Assembly: GCA_003252135.1 (NCBI GenBank)
Contig: QKDK01000012.1
Location: 1 to 34,271, forward strand
Length of the DNA stretch: 34,271 nt
From: Clostridia bacterium
GTDB taxonomy: Bacteria; Bacillota; Clostridia; Lachnospirales; Lachnospiraceae
Direction of reading: 5' to 3'
A program made the translations under genes and the position numbers. Below are positions 16,423 to 24,914 of this stretch, in pieces (position 1 is the first letter of the stretch; every line of letters begins with the position of its first letter). The notes under the pieces are model-generated. The model saw nothing but the letters and a program-made list of their open reading frames with translations. It had not been told where the DNA came from and made no database searches.

Positions 16423-19400
16423 ATGTCAAATCAGGATTTTTTCCGCGAGATAGCGATGACCAAGCATCCGATAGCCAATACAGACAAGGAGGTCATACCG
16501 CTTCCGATACCGGACAGGTATTTTCATGCAGTGGAAAAGAAAGAGAAGACCGGTTCCATATTCAAAGGCGAAAGCAGCTTTGAAGAAAAGACTGCCGAAT
16601 ATTATCAGGAATTAAAGAGATTAAAGAAAAGATACCAGCCCTTTATGGAGAACCATCTGCCAAAGCAGGAAGCCACAGTACAGATAAAGGAATTCAAAGA
16701 GTTTGAATTTCGTTACCTGCTTACAGGAGAGCGGTTCACAGAACGCAGCGAAAAAAAAGACTGGGAGCCGGTTACCGTTCCTGACTACCGCGGACCTGCA
16801 GATGAACATGGAAAGTGGAGATGCTACTATAAAACAATGTTTACTGTGCAGGATGAAATTGATTGCAGACATCGATACATACTGCGTTTTCAATGTGTGG
16901 ATTATCGTGCACTGGTCTATGTGAACGGTAATTTCGCAGGTGAACATGAAGGTTTTTTTGCTCCGTTTGAAATGGATGTAACAGATTATCTGGACTACGG
17001 GTTTGGAAAGACACAGGAACTGATCATAGAATGCAGGAATGATTATACTATTCTGGGGACAGGACCGGTGCTTGACGGTGATAAGATTTATGCGGCAACA
17101 GGGCCTGGCTGGGATGATCCTGAAACAGGCTGGCATCACTGTCCTGCAGGTGCCGGCGTGTTTGGCAGAGTAACCCTGGAATATCGTCCGCTTCTTCATA
17201 TCGATGATATATTTGTTCGTTCTGATATTGATCATGATGCAGTGGAGCTTCGTATCGGAATCATGAATTACGGCAGAGAAGTTGAAACAGATTATCAATT
17301 GGCAGTTTCTCTGCTTCCTAAGAACATTCACTCTGGTCTGGACAGACTGACAGAGGAAATCGGAGCACTTGCCGCAAAAGTTCCCTTTATTGGCATCGGA
17401 AAAAATGAATATCGCTACCAGATACCGATTCATGATTACAGGCTTTGGGAATGTGATACGCCTTATCTGTATGGTGCGCTTGCATCACTGACAAAAGAGG
17501 AAGAACCGGTAAGCAGCAGAACAGGGACCTTTGGTATTAAAAAATTCGAACAGGATGTGTCTGATACAGCACCTGACCACAGAAAAGGCCGATTCTTTAT
17601 GAATAACAAGCCGATAGTGCTTCGCGGAGCCAATGAGATGGGGCACCTGCAGCAATGTGTCATGAAAGGAGATTTTGACCTTCTGGTCGAAGATATTCTG
17701 ATCGCCAAGATGTGCAGCCTCAATTATTATCGCGTGACGCAGCGCCCGGTACAGGAAGAGATCTACGATTATTTTGATATGCTTGGCATCATGCATCAGT
17801 GCGATCTGCCGCTGTTTGCTTTTTTACGCAGGAACCAGTTCGCAGAAGCAGTAAAACAGACCGTGGAAATGGAGCATCTGATCAGAAGTCATGTTTCTTC
17901 TGTCATGGTGACCTTTATTAATGAACCGATGTGTATCAGGAGAACTGCAGATCCTGGCGACAAGTTCTCAAAACGCTATGATGCCAAAGGACACAGGCAC
18001 CTGCTTCGTGATGAACTGGAGGCTTTCTTTTCTGCGGCTCGAAAAGCAGTTTATGTGGAAAATCCTGATCGCGTCATAAAAAATGTGGAAGGAGATTATG
18101 ATGCGCCGACTGCAGAAGGTATGCCTGATTTCCACACCTATACCATGTGGTATACCAATCATGGTGAACCAATCGGAAGACTGATGAAAGGTTATATGCC
18201 GCCGGTCAAGGAAGGATGGATGATCGGCTGCGGTGAATATGGTGCAGAAGGACTTGATAACACCGATATCATCAGAGAAAGATATCCTAAGGAATGGCTG
18301 ACAGAGGATGAGCATGGGCACTGGTATCCGGACAGAATCGTTCGCGCTCAGTCACATTCTGTTCAGGGCGACTGGTTTGAGGAACAGAATACGATGGAAG
18401 ACTGGGTCAGAGAAAGCCAGATACATCAGGCTAACGCAACCAGACTGATGACAGATGCTTTCAGAAGACGCGGCGATGTGATCAACCAGACAGCGATTCA
18501 CCTGCTGATCGACGCCTGGCCGTCTGGATGGATGAAAACACTGGTCTGCTGTGATCGGGCACCAAAGCGTGCATACTTTGCCTATCAGGAGTCTCTGGTG
18601 CCGCTTCGCATCAATCTATTTACAGACCGATGGTATGTATATGAAGGTGAACACATAGGTGTTGAGACCTGGCTGCTGAATGATACGGCAAAAGCACAGG
18701 AACTTACCATAAAAGCTGAACTGACCAATGCAAAAACAAACGAATTATACGAATGCTATGAAGGAAAAGGCTGCGTAGGCGCAGCAACAGCAATTTGCTC
18801 CGGCTTATTACCAGTTACGCTCCCCAGCGTGAAGAAAGCAACTGCGATCCGCCTTACAGCAATCATATCCGATGCATTTGGTACAGCTTTGAATCAGGAA
18901 TCTATCCTGATCACCTGCTACCCAAAGACAAAAGCAAGGCAAAAGGTCACAGCTGTCGGTGATGCGGCCAGACAGATGCTGTCAGAACTGGATATAAAGG
19001 AATCAAAGGACGCGGATGTCCTGCTTTGCAGTGATGTCAGTGAAGAAGGAATGAAGCTTTTTTCAGATGCAGTTGCGAGTGGAAAAAAAGGTATACTGCT
19101 TTTGGATAAGCAGCTTTCTGTAAGAGCAGACGGCTGCCTGCTTGAGACAAAACCATGCCAGGCAGTATTTTACGGCGGAACAAAAACAAAAGACTATCCG
19201 CTTTTCATGATGTATAATAAAGAAAAAGGTTATATTGATTTTACGGGACAATGGATCATCAGCAGTGACAGAGAAAGTGAAATTCTTGCCTTTACATATG
19301 ATAAAAAAGGCTTCAACGGAAGCATCGGCCCAAAGAACAAGCTTCCCTTTGCTGCCAGATATCAGGGAGATCATGCAGAATTTACCGCCATAAGTATCTC

Positions 19401-19467
19401 CTGGCAGAATAAGCTGTGCTGCAATCCGAACCTGGATTATTTTCTTTTATCATTGATCCTGGAATAA
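16423..19467 (+). CDS. GH2-family glycoside hydrolase
   Basis: This 1014-residue protein has a GGAGG site. A unique ~100-residue N-terminal extension precedes the sugar-binding jelly-roll (about 105-260; YVNGNFAGEHEGFFAPFEMD), an Ig-like domain (about 265-385) and a barrel from RGANEMGHLQ. Glu501 in TFINEPM fits the acid/base and Glu605 in IGCGEYGAEGLD the nucleophile. A C-terminal beta/Rossmann-like part completes it. There is no signal peptide. GH2 includes beta-galactosidases, beta-glucuronidases, beta-mannosidases and arabinopyranosidases. The typical lacZ motifs are not obvious, so the substrate is open; beta-glucuronidase or beta-galactosidase would suit the neighbours. It is first of a three-gene set with CE15 and GH95. 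Confidence 0.82.
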   Translation: MSNQDFFREIAMTKHPIANTDKEVIPLPIPDRYFHAVEKKEKTGSIFKGESSFEEKTAEYYQELKRLKKRYQPFMENHLPKQEATVQIKEFKEFEFRYLLTGERFTERSEKKDWEPVTVPDYRGPADEHGKWRCYYKTMFTVQDEIDCRHRYILRFQCVDYRALVYVNGNFAGEHEGFFAPFEMDVTDYLDYGFGKTQELIIECRNDYTILGTGPVLDGDKIYAATGPGWDDPETGWHHCPAGAGVFGRVTLEYRPLLHIDDIFVRSDIDHDAVELRIGIMNYGREVETDYQLAVSLLPKNIHSGLDRLTEEIGALAAKVPFIGIGKNEYRYQIPIHDYRLWECDTPYLYGALASLTKEEEPVSSRTGTFGIKKFEQDVSDTAPDHRKGRFFMNNKPIVLRGANEMGHLQQCVMKGDFDLLVEDILIAKMCSLNYYRVTQRPVQEEIYDYFDMLGIMHQCDLPLFAFLRRNQFAEAVKQTVEMEHLIRSHVSSVMVTFINEPMCIRRTADPGDKFSKRYDAKGHRHLLRDELEAFFSAARKAVYVENPDRVIKNVEGDYDAPTAEGMPDFHTYTMWYTNHGEPIGRLMKGYMPPVKEGWMIGCGEYGAEGLDNTDIIRERYPKEWLTEDEHGHWYPDRIVRAQSHSVQGDWFEEQNTMEDWVRESQIHQANATRLMTDAFRRRGDVINQTAIHLLIDAWPSGWMKTLVCCDRAPKRAYFAYQESLVPLRINLFTDRWYVYEGEHIGVETWLLNDTAKAQELTIKAELTNAKTNELYECYEGKGCVGAATAICSGLLPVTLPSVKKATAIRLTAIISDAFGTALNQESILITCYPKTKARQKVTAVGDAARQMLSELDIKESKDADVLLCSDVSEEGMKLFSDAVASGKKGILLLDKQLSVRADGCLLETKPCQAVFYGGTKTKDYPLFMMYNKEKGYIDFTGQWIISSDRESEILAFTYDKKGFNGSIGPKNKLPFAARYQGDHAEFTAISISWQNKLCCNPNLDYFLLSLILE

Positions 19468-19491
19468 TCAAGAACAATAAGGAGAGTTGAA

Positions 19492-20601
19492 ATGGACACA
19501 CAGGTCAGCCAGGAATTATGCAGCAGAAAGCTGCCGGATCTTTTGACTTTCACAGACGGAACAGCAGTGAAAGAAAGGAAAGACTGGAGTAAAAGAAGAA
19601 AGGAAATCGAGCAGCTCTTACAACGTGAATTCTGCGGTACATACCCGGATTTTCCGCTGACGGTATCCGGAGAAGTGGTCAGAGAGGACAACAGCGGATT
19701 TGGAGGGAAAGCGCTCATACAGACCATTATGCTGCATGTAAAATCCTCCTATTCATACCTGACGTTTCCGTTTCAGCTATGTCTCCCGAAAAGAAGAGCT
19801 GATGCGCCGGTGTTCTTTTATTTTTCTTTTACCCCTGTAATAGCAGACGGATTGGGAGAAGAGATACTGGATAACGGGTTTGGTATCGTGAATCTTTATT
19901 ACCAGGATGTCACGAGCGATAAGGACGATGAGTTTGCAAGCGGTGCCGGAAGATTTTACAGCAGAAATTCTTTTGACAGCTGGGGTAAGCTTGCCATGTG
20001 GGCATGGGGCATGCAGCGCATCATGGATTATCTGTTTAAGGAATGCGAAAACGGAAGCGTAAAACTGAAAAGCCTGGATCTGACCAAAAGTGCAGTGATG
20101 GGTCATTCAAGACTTGGAAAGGCAGCACTGATCTGCGGAACAATGGATGAAAGATTCTCGCTGGTGGTCTCCAACGATTCAGGCGGCGGCGGAGCGGCCC
20201 TGTTTCGTAAAAAAACGGGAGAAGGTATACAAGACCTTGCTAAACACGGCTCAAGAATCTGGTTCTGTGAGAATTTCTTTAAGAACCATGCCACGCCGGA
20301 GGAACTGCCCTTTGACCAGCACTTTCTGCTTGCCCTTACTGCACCAAGGCACTTGTATGTGTGCAGTGCTACAGAGGATGACTGGGCAGATCCTTTATCC
20401 GAGTACTTAGCTTGTGCGGCTGCAACACCGGCTTATGAGATCCTTGGGTGCAAGGGACTGATAACGGATGGAAAATTTGCCAGCCCCGAGGTGCCTTACC
20501 ATGAAGGCAGTATAGGGTATCACCTGCGGACGGGCACCCATCACCTGGGAAGATATGACTGGCAGCAGATCATGGAATACAGGAGAAAACATAATGTATA
20601 A
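19492..20601 (+). CDS. CE15-type glucuronoyl esterase, apparently cytosolic
   Basis: This 369-residue alpha/beta hydrolase carries the CE15 signature. The nucleophile Ser206 lies in VMGHSRLGKAAL and is followed by the family block VVSNDSGGGGAALFRKK. The C-terminal histidine lies in GYHLRTGTHHLGRYDW (His350 or His351). CE15 enzymes cleave esters of (4-O-methyl-)glucuronic acid, classically between xylan and lignin. Known members are mostly secreted, but the N-terminus here (MDTQVSQELCSRKLPD) is hydrophilic with no signal. This suggests that an esterified uronic-acid oligosaccharide is imported and de-esterified inside. The gene starts 24 bp after GH2 with a GGAGAG site and overlaps the GH95 start by 8 bp. 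The substrate ester could also be a different alkyl or sugar ester. Confidence 0.82.
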   Translation: MDTQVSQELCSRKLPDLLTFTDGTAVKERKDWSKRRKEIEQLLQREFCGTYPDFPLTVSGEVVREDNSGFGGKALIQTIMLHVKSSYSYLTFPFQLCLPKRRADAPVFFYFSFTPVIADGLGEEILDNGFGIVNLYYQDVTSDKDDEFASGAGRFYSRNSFDSWGKLAMWAWGMQRIMDYLFKECENGSVKLKSLDLTKSAVMGHSRLGKAALICGTMDERFSLVVSNDSGGGGAALFRKKTGEGIQDLAKHGSRIWFCENFFKNHATPEELPFDQHFLLALTAPRHLYVCSATEDDWADPLSEYLACAAATPAYEILGCKGLITDGKFASPEVPYHEGSIGYHLRTGTHHLGRYDWQQIMEYRRKHNV

Positions 20602-22939
20602 TGCAATATGCCATACCCTTTGCCTTGGTAAGGCAGCAAGAAGATGGGATGACGGACTTCCTGCAGGCAACGGCAGGATAGGTGCCATGGTCATGGGGAA
20701 GGTCAACGAAGAAACGATTTTTATTAATGAAGAATCTCTTTGGTTCGGGCCAAAAAGAAAGCGCACGAATCCTGACGGGAAAGCTCATATCGCAAAAATT
20801 CGTGAACTGCTGCTGCAGGGAGAAGTGGAGGAAGCTGCCTTTCTCGCCAAGATGTCAATGACCTCCGCGCCAAAATACAACAATCCCTATCAGCCGGCAG
20901 GAGATCTCAGACTTTGCTTCATGCGGCATCAGGGAAAAGTCACTGACTACAGCAGGACACTTTTTTTGCAGGATGCAGTTGTAAAGGTGAATTATAAGAT
21001 TGACGATTCAACATACTGCAGAGAGCATTTTATCAGCACAGCCTATCAGGTCATGGTCATTCGTCTGACGACAGATCATCCGATGGGAATATCTGTAAGT
21101 GCCAATATGAGCCGCAAGCCTTTTGAAGAATTCACAGGAAGCATTGCAGCCGATACCGCAGGGAACTGGGGTAGAAATGGTGATCAGGGTGTTTATTATC
21201 TGACAGGTGTCCGCATCAAAGCAGAGCCTTTTGATGACCATAGAGGAAAGGACTTTGAAGCAGGTATCATGGGCGATTTTGTATATGCCAGGAACGCGAA
21301 GGAAGTTATCCTCTATCTGAGCGTTGGCACTGATTTTTCTGACATTGAAAAAGCAGAGCAGAAACAGCTGGCCTACGAGCCTGGACCAATGACTGATCAT
21401 TGTCCTGACAGACTTCTTGACAGAATCAATCATATTCTGGATGAGGCACAGACAGCAGGCTTTCAGACAATAGCAGAGAAACATAAAGAAGACTATCATA
21501 AGCTCTATGACCGGTTCTCTCTGGAGATAAATACAGTAAATGAAGTACGTGCGATTCCTTTTATGGAAAGCATTATGGATGAGATACGCAGCGGAAAAGA
21601 AGAGAATATGGATCTTTTGACGCAGCTTCTTGTCAATTATGCAAGATATCTGATGATATCATCCTCTTATCAGTGTCATCTTCCCTCTAATCTTCAGGGA
21701 CTGTGGAATGGTTCCTATGAGCCGCCGTGGCAGAGTCAGTATACGATCAATATCAACACCGAGATGAATTACTGGTTCGTTGAAAAAGCCGGTCTTTCAG
21801 AATGTCATCTTCCGCTGTTCGAACATCTGAAGCGTATGCTGCCAAACGGCAGGCAGACAGCAAAGGACCTGTATGGATGTGAAGGCTTCTGTGCTCATCA
21901 CAATACGAATCTGTGGGGATGTACAGATCTTGAAGGTATCTTTGATGCTTCTCCCTTCTGGCCTATGGGAGCAGCCTGGCTGTCACTGCATACCTATGAG
22001 CATTATGCATTTACAAAGGATGAGGTGTTTCTTGAACAGACTGCCATGCCGCTCATGCGGGAAGCTATACGTTTCTTCGAAGGATACCTGTATGAATCAG
22101 AGGATAAGATGCTGCTGACAGGTCCTTCCCTTTCACCGGAGAATACCTATCTTTCAAAGGCAGGGCAAAAGGGCGCGCTCTGTATGGCACCGACAATGGA
22201 TTCGTCCATCCTGCGCGCATTATTGACCGACTATCTGGAAGGACTTGAGATACTTGGAGAGAAGGATTCGGCAGAGTATAAAAAGCTGTCAGCTATGAAG
22301 AACAGACTTGTACCGCTGCAAATCGGTGCGGACGGCAGAATTCTTGAGTGGTATCAGGAATATGAGGAAACAGAACCGGGACACAGGCATATCTCCCATA
22401 TGTTCGCACTTCATCCGGGAAAAGAGATCACACAGGATAATCAGGCGCTTTTTTCTGCAGCACAGAAATCTATAGCCTACAGACTGGAACATGGCGGCGG
22501 ACATACCGGCTGGAGCAAAGCATGGCTCTGCTGCTTTATGGCCAGATTAAAGGATGCAGACAATCTGTACAGGAATTTATTTCAGATGATGCAGAAATGT
22601 ATACAGGATAATCTGCTGGATATGCATCCGCCGTTTCAGATCGACGGCAATTTTGGATTTGCAGAAGCAGTCATCGAAGGGATCGTACAGTCCCATGCCG
22701 GATATATCGAGCTTCTGCCTGCCCTGCCAAAAGCATTCAGGAGCGGCAGAATAAAAGGTGTCGGACTTATAGGTGCCGTAAGTGCTGATATAACATGGTC
22801 AGATGGGCTGCTTACAGAATGTATACTGACGGCAAAAACTGATACCACTGTGCAGATTTGCTGGCAGGGAAGAAAAAAAGAGCTGATTCTTGAAAAGAAC
22901 AGCCCTTGTAAGCTTACAGCGACAGACTATGTTTTTTAG
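20594..22939 (+). CDS. GH95 alpha-L-fucosidase or alpha-L-galactosidase
   Basis: The protein has 781 residues from ATG 20594, served by AGGAG at 20581-20585 inside the end of the esterase gene; the longer frame from 20555 is not preferred. The N-terminal beta domain has WDDGLPAGNGRIGAMVMG. The (alpha/alpha)6 barrel has NLQGLWNGSYEPPWQSQYT, HHNTNLWG (Asn437 and Asn439, the pair that assists the base in this family), LSPENTYL (Glu516, expected acid) and FQIDGNFGF (Asp684). GH95 inverts alpha-1,2-fucosyl links, and some members remove alpha-L-galactose from plant glycans. No signal peptide. The 3' end overlaps the convergent kinase gene by 26 bp with no terminator between them. Confidence 0.9.
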   Translation: MYNAICHTLCLGKAARRWDDGLPAGNGRIGAMVMGKVNEETIFINEESLWFGPKRKRTNPDGKAHIAKIRELLLQGEVEEAAFLAKMSMTSAPKYNNPYQPAGDLRLCFMRHQGKVTDYSRTLFLQDAVVKVNYKIDDSTYCREHFISTAYQVMVIRLTTDHPMGISVSANMSRKPFEEFTGSIAADTAGNWGRNGDQGVYYLTGVRIKAEPFDDHRGKDFEAGIMGDFVYARNAKEVILYLSVGTDFSDIEKAEQKQLAYEPGPMTDHCPDRLLDRINHILDEAQTAGFQTIAEKHKEDYHKLYDRFSLEINTVNEVRAIPFMESIMDEIRSGKEENMDLLTQLLVNYARYLMISSSYQCHLPSNLQGLWNGSYEPPWQSQYTININTEMNYWFVEKAGLSECHLPLFEHLKRMLPNGRQTAKDLYGCEGFCAHHNTNLWGCTDLEGIFDASPFWPMGAAWLSLHTYEHYAFTKDEVFLEQTAMPLMREAIRFFEGYLYESEDKMLLTGPSLSPENTYLSKAGQKGALCMAPTMDSSILRALLTDYLEGLEILGEKDSAEYKKLSAMKNRLVPLQIGADGRILEWYQEYEETEPGHRHISHMFALHPGKEITQDNQALFSAAQKSIAYRLEHGGGHTGWSKAWLCCFMARLKDADNLYRNLFQMMQKCIQDNLLDMHPPFQIDGNFGFAEAVIEGIVQSHAGYIELLPALPKAFRSGRIKGVGLIGAVSADITWSDGLLTECILTAKTDTTVQICWQGRKKELILEKNSPCKLTATDYVF

Positions 22940-24755
22940 CAACCTCCGTGGGCAGCATAGGCAGGAACAGAATTGATATTTCAAAACCGGAATCATGAAT
23001 GGAATTGTCCGGATACAGACCGCAGGGTTCACCGAATACAATACGCAGACGGTTATGTACATTAGGAAGAGCAAAGCCGCCGCTGTCCTTGTTTTCGAAG
23101 ATAGAACCCTGCAGTTTTTCTTTTAAGCGAACAAGTTCTTCCTCTGAAATGGCAAGCCCATTGTTGGAAAGTGTAAGCCGGATATAGGAGATACCATTGA
23201 TCTCTTCTCTTTTGCCAGACAGCGTGATCAGATTGTCTTCAATGTTTTGATTAATACCGTGGATAAAGTAGTTCTCGATCAGAGGATGCAGCGTGTTCTT
23301 TGGCAGAGCATAGGGCAGGAAGGAATCATCGATATCAAATTCATATTCGAAATTCCCGAACCGGTACATATACAGTTCAATCAGCTTTTCGCACTGTTCA
23401 AGCTCTTCTGACAGGGAGACAAAGAAGTCCCTGCGCATCTGATTACGATAAATACCAGACAGCAGCAGGATCATCTGGGAGGCATCCTGTGCTCTGCCCT
23501 GTGCGATCTGAACTCGGATCATTTCAAGCGTATTGTATAAAAAATGAGGGTTTATACTGGTCTGCAGGGCATATAGCTCCGCTGTCTGCTGCTGCATGAC
23601 ATAAACATAGCTTTTTTCCACATTGTCCTGTAATTTATCGCACATCAGATTGAAGCCTTCTATGATGGCAGAAAATTCATCGTTGGTTTCGTCTGTCGGA
23701 ATCCGGTAATCCAGATTGCTGCCGCCAAGCTTTGACATACCGTCCCGGATAAAGGTCACTTTATCATTGGACATTTTGGTAATAAAGCGGAACAGCAGGA
23801 TAGAAAAGACACAGATAAACAGAATCAGGACAAGGATCAGCTGCCTTGGATAACCAAGGGATACCCTGCTGTAAGGCAGCATCAGAGATACCAGATACTC
23901 ATATCTGCCATTGTAAATGTAAGATAGATAGGTGTTCCTGCCTTCCAGTCTGGTCTCCTCCCCTGAGACTGTAATATTTTGTACAGTCTCCGGAAGTGAT
24001 GCAGTGATTGAATCCGGAACAGGAAGATGCTCTGCATCTGTTGACTGATACAGAATATCTCCGGAAAGGTCGGTTATGGAAAAGATGGCATCCTCTGAAA
24101 GATACTGTTCACTGACAGAGCTGACCAGATCCTCGGTAGAATACAGCACAATGATCTGACCAAGGGAAGCCAATGCGGTATTATTCTGATTATATATGGT
24201 GCCGGATAGGCCATACATGTGATCACTTAGAGCACCGAGTCTTTCGTTCAGAGAGACAAGAACGGTCTCGTCAATGAATTTCAATGAATACGGTGAATAG
24301 GAAGGGTATATGGATTCGGCGCGAAGGGATTCGATCGTTTTATACTGCAGGTCGAACAGATAAAGGCGGTTGGTGATATTGGAATGAAGAAGAATACCGA
24401 TGCAGTTGAAATCGCGCATGCAGATATCGTAGAATACATTAACAAGTGCATTGGACAGAGCAGGATTTATGGTCTGCTCAGGATCTGCTGTACAGAGCTT
24501 GCACAGATTATCATAATCGGATGTGTTCTGGAACAGCGGCTCCAGTGTGTTGTAAAAATAATGGCATCTGGTATTAAAAATGCGATGAAGGTCATTCAGA
24601 ACGATATCATACTCCTTGATATAATTGACCTTTTCATATTTGCTCAATATAGTATTGCTGATGAGCACCAGAGGTATGGACAGAAGGAAAATAAGAGCAA
24701 TGAAGAGCGCCATGGTCTTAGCGTAAAAACTGTGATACGTTTTTTTGTTTTTCAT
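22914..24755 (-). CDS. Sensor histidine kinase, YesM type
   Basis: The kinase has 613 residues from ATG 24755, preceded by GGGGG about 9 nt upstream; an ATG 7 codons earlier is weaker. Helix 1 is at about residues 13-34, then an extracytoplasmic sensor domain to about 303, helix 2 at about 305-325, a HAMP segment, and the His_kinase motif ALQTSINPHFLYNTLEMI with His404 as the phosphorylated residue. The ATPase domain has TLHPLIENYFIHGI (N box) and ALPNVHNRLRIVFG. YesM-type kinases sense extracellular sugars and pass phosphate to YesN-type AraC regulators, here encoded at 27660-29189. The gene is divergent from an orphan binding protein. Confidence 0.9.
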   Translation of the reverse strand: MKNKKTYHSFYAKTMALFIALIFLLSIPLVLISNTILSKYEKVNYIKEYDIVLNDLHRIFNTRCHYFYNTLEPLFQNTSDYDNLCKLCTADPEQTINPALSNALVNVFYDICMRDFNCIGILLHSNITNRLYLFDLQYKTIESLRAESIYPSYSPYSLKFIDETVLVSLNERLGALSDHMYGLSGTIYNQNNTALASLGQIIVLYSTEDLVSSVSEQYLSEDAIFSITDLSGDILYQSTDAEHLPVPDSITASLPETVQNITVSGEETRLEGRNTYLSYIYNGRYEYLVSLMLPYSRVSLGYPRQLILVLILFICVFSILLFRFITKMSNDKVTFIRDGMSKLGGSNLDYRIPTDETNDEFSAIIEGFNLMCDKLQDNVEKSYVYVMQQQTAELYALQTSINPHFLYNTLEMIRVQIAQGRAQDASQMILLLSGIYRNQMRRDFFVSLSEELEQCEKLIELYMYRFGNFEYEFDIDDSFLPYALPKNTLHPLIENYFIHGINQNIEDNLITLSGKREEINGISYIRLTLSNNGLAISEEELVRLKEKLQGSIFENKDSGGFALPNVHNRLRIVFGEPCGLYPDNSIHDSGFEISILFLPMLPTEVAKKHSLSL

Positions 24756-24822
24756 TGATAGAATCCCCCGTGTCATCTCTTGTTTTCGGTCCGCCGCTTT
24801 TTGGAAAAATGAGGTGCAGCGG

Positions 24823-24851
24823 TTGAAAAACTTTACAATATATTATATGAT
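24823..24851 (+). promoter_or_regulatory. Promoter of the orphan binding-protein gene
   Basis: TTGAAA (24823-24828), a 17-bp spacer and TATGAT (24846-24851) lie in the short gap between the divergent kinase and binding-protein genes. With the kinase start at 24755, any regulator bound here could affect both. Confidence 0.6.
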
Positions 24852-24914
24852 AACAGACAGTAGAATGCAATGCCCGAAGGGGCTTACCTGATTTTCAGGG
24901 GTTGGAGGCAAGGG

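Noticed and set aside
16621-17433. 270-codon open frame on the minus strand inside GH2
   Set aside because: It lies wholly antisense to a well-supported GH2 gene, has no recognisable domain and a composition typical of a reverse-frame shadow.
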